Source: Piper betle (lineage: Eukaryota > Streptophyta > Magnoliopsida > Piperales > Piperaceae). From it: a stretch of DNA of 64,000 nt. The number at the start of each line of letters is the position of its first letter. Position 1 is the stretch's first letter. Of the stretch, positions 58,801 through 64,000 are shown piece by piece. Position numbers and translations under genes: made by a program. The DNA lies in assembly GCA_033002965.1 (NCBI GenBank), contig JAURVB010008688.1, positions 1 through 64,000 on the forward strand, in the 5' to 3' direction. A model generated the notes under the pieces. The model worked only from the letters and a program-made list of their open reading frames with translations. It searched no databases and was not told the origin of the DNA.

Positions 58801-60238
58801 ACACTTTAGTGCTATTTCAATTAACCGTACCCAAGCCTTATACTTATTATACATTTTTAGATTTTTGGTGCGTGAATGGTGGATGGGAGTGTGACGCTAA
58901 CCGAGGGGCCTGGTCGGTCGCCACATATGGTGCTTAGTTAGTGGTTAATTGTATTAGTATGATTATTAGTATAGTACTTGCAAGCAGTTTTTATCTTAGC
59001 ATAAGCATGCTCCCTGTCGAGTATATCCGGATCAAGCCATATTTTTAATTGTGATCATTTAGGCACTATTGGCCATAAGTATGTTGTAGTTAACCAAATT
59101 CCAGCTCATGCATAGTAACGACATGTTACTTTTACATATTTGAGTTTGTGTGCGTGGATATCTCAGTGATTATGATTAGGCCCTGTCGGCCAAATTGAGA
59201 TTATAATGTGCGTGTATGGAGAAGTTTCTATTTCTTTTCAGTTTTTCTGGTGGACAAAAGTTGTCCATTCGCTAGTTTTGTTGTTTTCCTTATTAGTTAT
59301 TTGGGACTCAGTAACGCTCGTTACTGATGTGTTTCCTTATATTTACATAGGTAAGTTGTCGTGGTGTTTGCTGACTTAGGTGCACGGATCACGAGGAGGC
59401 TGGGAGGATGTTGGGTCGTGTGTCATTTTGTTTTTGCAGTGCTTTTGTTTTGATTGTATCTCTCCCTTCTTGCTTTCTGGGGAGGTGTTAATGGCTGCAA
59501 TAGTGTGGGGTGAATTGTGAGGCCTTGGGCCATTTTGGATTTGCAAGCCAGATTTTTGTAATTGTGTTTTGTTTATCCCTAACTGTATATTTTTGTTTTG
59601 TAAATGGAACACTCTAGGGCACATAGGTACAACTTATTTTATGCAAGAATTCTCCGAGCCTCAGAGTCCTGGAACTAAAGGTTAAATAAATCACAGGTAC
59701 GCTAAATCATGTTACTTGTGCAAGTACCTGGAGCAAAGAAGATGGATGGGTTGGAAGAGCTTCTAAGCTTTATTTTGCAAGTTGAAGGGCCCATGTGAAG
59801 ACCCAGACAAACCAACGATGTAAAGAATGTAAAATTTGGTTGTAAATGTTTTGCATTGTGATGAAAATGAGGTGGAAAATCTCCTAAATGTTTTTGTGTA
59901 TGGAAATGAGGATTTTGGAACGTTCTTTGTGTAATTTTATAAATTGTGAATTATACAGGGTGTGAAATTTTTCCGATGTCCTACTGACAAGAGAGGTCCC
60001 ATTAGATTTTCTCTAGAAATCTTAGACACATTCTATTTGCATGAGCCCAACCATAGGGGTCGTTGCATGCTTCTTGGTGTTTTGTCTGCGAATTAGTTTC
60101 CCTTAGGTTTCCATCTTCTGAAGCCTAGAGTAGTTTAAGTCCATGTAGGTCGGTTTTGTATTTTAATGAGTTATAATTAGCATCCCAAAGTTTATCATTT
60201 TGATTCGGTTAGCAAACGGGCTGAATAAGAGCGTTACA
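55819..60238 (+). mobile_element. Old LTR element with a diverged LTR pair and no coding interior
   Basis: It starts TGTAAAACCCAGCC and ends GAGCGTTACA; flanks AAAAA (55814-55818) and ATAAA (60239-60243) agree at four of five. Segments 56600-58050 and 58885-60238 are clearly homologous: GGGAGCGTGACACC/GGGAGTGTGACGCT, AGTCCTGGAACTAAAGG and TGTGAAGACC.AGACAAAC. The first ends at about 58050 and is followed by ATGGGTACTAGAGTTGG, a degenerate tRNA-Met primer site. The start of the second LTR is not clear. The motif GTAAC-N4-GTTAC is at 59311-59324. A 104-bp tandem duplication lies at 56007-56214. Confidence 0.6.
56007..56214. repeat. 104-bp tandem duplication
   Basis: Two copies, each with GCATTC.GATGTACCTCCTAG, TCGTACCCTATAAGTC and a long C/T-rich end, follow one another with a 104-bp period. 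Confidence 0.85.
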
Positions 60239-60398
60239 ATAAATGGTTGCACATCTCTAGCAACCTAAGGTGGAAACCTACTCCTCTTTCAATCTTTCTC
60301 AAGACCCAAGTGCCATATTTCCAAGCTATCTCATAAGCCAAGAAACTAACACCTTCACAATATCTAGAGCATAGGAGCAATCTATTTACATACCTTAG

Positions 60399-60896
60399 TA
60401 GAGGAGCCCGTCGAGTCGAGTACATGCAAAACCCGACCCGACCAAACCCTAATGGTTCAGGTTGGCATCCATATAATAGGGTTCGGTTTTAGACAATTGG
60501 ATACCTATTTTATAACTGTCAACTTTGGTTTTGGATACCAAGTATTAAATACCCTGTATCAATAATATAAAATTTAAAAAATAAATTTTTATTATAATTT
60601 GTCATAAAAATATGTTTGTTTATATACAAAGCTAATATCTATTCAATTTTATTTATTTTTATAGTAGCCTAGTTAATCTCCTTACAGTTTTAAATAATTA
60701 TATTTTATAATATTATCTAAATTCAATTTTTTAATATCATGATCGGGTTTAAATGGTTTGGGGTTTGTGTTTGCTAAATGGTAAATAATCAAATTATAGT
60801 AAATGGTAAATGATTGGGTTTGGTATAAAGATTTAAGGTAATTGATGGGTTCAGTTTAACCAATACCCGACCAAATCCAACTGATAGGCACTCCTA
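60399..60896. mobile_element. hAT-type MITE
   Basis: The element starts TAGAGGAGCCCGTC, and the reverse complement of its end is TAGGAGTGCCTATC, imperfect inverted repeats of the TAGGGGTG type seen in hAT elements. The flanking 8-bp duplication is TACCTTAG (60391-60398) and CACCTTAG (60897-60904), seven of eight matching. The 498-bp AT-rich body has no coding capacity. Confidence 0.75.
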
Positions 60897-60904
60897 CACC
60901 TTAG

Positions 60905-62002
60905 AGGCAACCAACTAAGCTAGTATATTTCCTTCACACCAAGGCTTAAGTCCTCCATTTACACTTTCAATACCTTATAAGCTTACAAAGAAGCACAAAA
61001 CTTTAAGCAAAATATCACAAGCTTAATGACACACTAGTTAAGATATTGTACAAACTCTCTTTAATATGAAAGTGTAGAAGCTAGGAGTGTACAAGAAATC
61101 TTAATCAAAATACAATTTCCAAAGCTTGCAAATCGTGATAGGTGTTCAAAATGAACTCATCAAGGCCCTACTTATAACCTAAGAAGTTTTATCCAAGAAT
61201 AGTAGCAGTTATATCTTTGAACTTGTCAAATCAACCCTCCCAATAGCTAGTTTTGACAAAAAATGATGTTGTTTAGATGTTAATCAATTTGTTGATCATC
61301 TGCTGATTGACGTTTAATTGTTGATTGATCTGTTGATCACTTTGAGTATAAACAAACTGAAGTTTGAGTTAATATTTTGTAGACTAACATAATATTTTGC
61401 TAAGTTTCGGGTATCATTTTCATGCACAAGCATCATTTTCTTTAGAAATTCTGGCTAAAATTAAAAATTTTGAATTATCACAAGTTATAGTAAATATGTG
61501 CAGCTATGCAACTAATTATAATGAAAAAAAGTGTTTTGAAGGATATCAAATGAGGAGTGTGAAGACCTGCAGATTTTAGTCAAACTACATCACCAACCTA
61601 GGATAAACTACTTTGGGACAATTCTGGTATGAATAAACCAAATTCCTAGTATAATCAAACCTGCACACTCGTGCATGATTAAACCTACAATGCCTACAAC
61701 ATGCTCTTGACCAATAAAAAGTTCTTGGACCTGCTCCCACCTCTTGGACAGATTGACCTACTCCAATAATTCCCCTCATCTCAAGACAATGGATTGACAC
61801 CTTGATGTGCAAGAAAGGAACACAATCATCATCTACTAATAGTTAAAATAGTCACTCGTGTGCAATTGCTAGAATGGAAGCTACAAGGAAACTTCCACCA
61901 CGGCTTGTTCTGCTCCTCAAATTTAAATCATTTGAATTCTCATGGACAACTCTACCAACTCCCCAACCATGAAGAAACAACTTGGAGATAAGGGGATGAG
62001 AA
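60905..62002. other. Spacer ending in a polypurine tract
   Basis: No gene is seen. The last bases, AAGGGGATGAGAA (61990-62002), fit a polypurine tract directly before the LTR at 62003. The sequence upstream may therefore be the 3' untranslated interior of that element. Confidence 0.5.
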
Positions 62003-64000
62003 TGTAAAACCATTGATTCGAGTCAGGGTTTTATAATTTGAACCAATCGGTTTGACCATTATTTTTAGTTGGGTCAATTTCAAAACACCCGTACCGAGCT
62101 GAGGCCGATCTTGTGTTATGAACCATGAGAGTCATATTTGCCCAAGTATATGATGATAACGTCAGTAAGATAGCGGCAAAATCAGTTATTAGAATATATT
62201 ATAGTACACCAGATTTTTCTTTATTTATTTTAATTAGATCGCAAAATTATTTTTAAGTCGAATAACGCATTAGGACGCGTTACGGGCAGTTTGGGGGGGC
62301 TATTAATGATAGAGCATGTCATTGTAATATTGTGTGTATTATGTTTTATAAGATTTTTCCCTATTTTTCTAGATTTTTCAGAATTATTACGAGTTAGTAT
62401 TATTTTTCGAGAATCAAAGTCGAATCAAGTTTTAATTATAAGACAGGCCATTCATTTTTCTCACAAACCATTCATTTTCTCATTGACTATTCACTTTTCT
62501 CAATGACAATTTGTTTTTCTCACCGACCATTCGTTTTTCTTGTTGACCATTCATTTTTCTCACCGACCATTCATTTTTCTCACTCACCATTTGTTTTTCT
62601 CACCGACCATTCATTTTTTCTCCTCGACCACTCATTTTTCACACCGACCACTCATTTCCTTCCCCCTATCATCTATTTATTCCACACCTCTGACACCGTC
62701 ACCATCCAAATGCCACTATCCTCCTCACCCAACTTCCTTCTTATTTATCTCTCTTCCCTCTTCCCCATGATCCTCACTCGAGCCGGCCACAACCTTGTTG
62801 CTGTCACCACAGGACTAGAAATGTATAGAATTTTATCCGATTTTATTTGATTGTTTTATAATTTTGGTGTGATTGCAAATAGGTGTTGATTTAAATTTAA
62901 ATGCATCTTAACGGATGACAATAATGAATTAGAGTTTGAATTTAAATACATGTAAATAGATATTGTCTTGTATGGATTGATGAGGAATGTAGCAGTCATG
63001 CATTATACTAGGTGTTAGTATTTAGTCTTGTATAAGTATGGAGTAGGATCTCATCGCCTAGGCGCAAGGACGCGCTCGGAGCTTCTACCAGATCCATTAG
63101 GACTCGTTTCCTATTTTATTCTCTATTTTGTTGTATATTATTTTATTATTTACAGGACAAGTTAAGTGGCATTTTATCGAATCCCACTTAACCCGGGTCA
63201 TTTAATCGATCGATCTTCCATATTAATAACCATCGAGGATGAAATCCCTCGAGTATGTTTTCAAAAGCAAGATCCATCACAAGTTGCCTTTGGGCCTATT
63301 GTATAAATCCTTTCCCAGGCCTATATATAGTTTTATCGAGTTCTCAATGAGACGAGAGATGGGAAAACTGACTTGCATGTGCCATGAGCGGGTGCACGTG
63401 TCTGTCAAGGGGAGCTTTGAATTAGTGAGTGGGATGTTCCAATCCCGAGGGATTCTGATAACTCTGCATTTGAGTTCCTCACACCTAGAGAATGTAGAGG
63501 TTTACGGGTACTATTTAGTACAACGCATGTCCGAACTTGGGGTTCAAAGGGTACTAAAGGCAACTACTAATAGTACTTGACTTTTGTGCTCAAGGCCAGG
63601 AGAATTACGGTGGTAAGGACAAGGCTTAGGATATACTAGTAGTCTCGAGGGACCAAAAATGAAATGAGAACATGCCAAGAGAGGCATAAGCAGCAGCAGA
63701 ATAGTCAATTAATGATGCTACTAGATCTGCAGCCCAGTGGCTCCTCAATAAGTATCCTTCAGTGAGTTGATCAGAAGTATATCAATGTTTTCCTTCATAT
63801 GAGAGTTTCCTCTCTTAACTGATTTGATATTAGTTGTATTTTTGGACTAGTAACACTCGTTACTGATGTGCTTTTATAATATATGTAGGTGATGATCACG
63901 AGTAGGATGAGCCAGCCTGGACAGAGGAGCAGTGACGTCTCTTGCACACACACATGCCAAATGATATCATGTTTAATATTTTGAGGATGATGTAATGAAA
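62003..64000 (+). mobile_element. LTR of the 3.6-kb solo-LTR family, opposite orientation, cut by the window end
   Basis: It starts TGTAAAACCATTGATTCGAG, the reverse complement of the 6482 end. It carries the family blocks inverted: GTTAAGTGGCATTTTATCG...CACTTAACCCGGGTCATTTAA (about 63160-63205), GAGGATGAAATCCCTCGAG (63235 on) and GTAAC-N4-GTTAC at 63850-63863. The polypurine tract on its left suggests the 3' LTR of a + strand element. The right end is beyond the window. Confidence 0.75.
62449..62665. repeat. 20-bp minisatellite, about eleven units
   Basis: The unit resembles ACCATTCATTTTTCTCACCG, with single-base variants and slight length changes. It lies inside the LTR and I do not see it in the related solo LTR at 3559-6482. 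Confidence 0.85.

Overview
The window is repeat-dense nuclear DNA from a flowering plant. It carries one gene that is clearly recognisable along its whole length, a plant-type (two-domain) GTP cyclohydrolase I with one intron, at 36.2-38.4 kb on the + strand. An LRR receptor kinase pseudogene lies downstream on the - strand at 39.5-43.0 kb. Nearly everything else is transposable-element DNA: LTR retrotransposons, solo LTRs, TRIMs, a Mutator-like element and a hAT-type MITE. I cannot name the species; the gene structures and element families only say angiosperm.

Layout. 1-3.56 kb: unassigned sequence with a striking near-palindrome (510-633) and a TRIM (787-1361). 3.56-6.48 kb: a 2.9-kb solo LTR with a perfect target-site duplication (TSD). 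7.10-7.99 kb: a GC-rich Mutator-like element with a perfect 9-bp TSD. 8.0-26.0 kb: a decayed second copy of the GTP cyclohydrolase/receptor-kinase segment. Its first exon is split by a Ty1/copia element (8380-21756), which contains a Ty3/gypsy chromovirus (11231-19923) and a TRIM (20700-21188). 26.5-29.9 kb: an unusual non-autonomous LTR element with about 1.6-kb LTRs and only 242 bp between them. 29.9-33.1 kb: LTR-like DNA with a recent 200-bp tandem duplication. 33.1-36.0 kb: AT-rich spacer and a fold-back element. 36.0-43.0 kb: the GTP cyclohydrolase gene and the receptor-kinase pseudogene. 43.0-45.5 kb: spacer with possible CACTA remnants. 45.5-51.7 kb: an LTR interrupted by a second LTR, itself interrupted by a third. 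53.2-55.2 kb: a fold-back arrangement of LTR pieces. 55.8-60.2 kb: an old LTR pair. 60.4-60.9 kb: a hAT-type MITE. 62.0 kb to the end: another LTR of the 3.6-kb family in opposite orientation, cut by the window edge.

Biology. GTP cyclohydrolase I makes dihydroneopterin triphosphate from GTP, the first step of folate (pterin) synthesis. The 36-kb copy keeps a full-length second exon and the zinc and active-site motifs, but as written its first exon has a one-base frame problem. The two gene-bearing segments (36.0-40.0 kb, and 8.0-8.4 plus 21.8-25.95 kb) are a segmental duplication whose copies have had different fates. The order of insertions into the dead copy can be read from target-site duplications.
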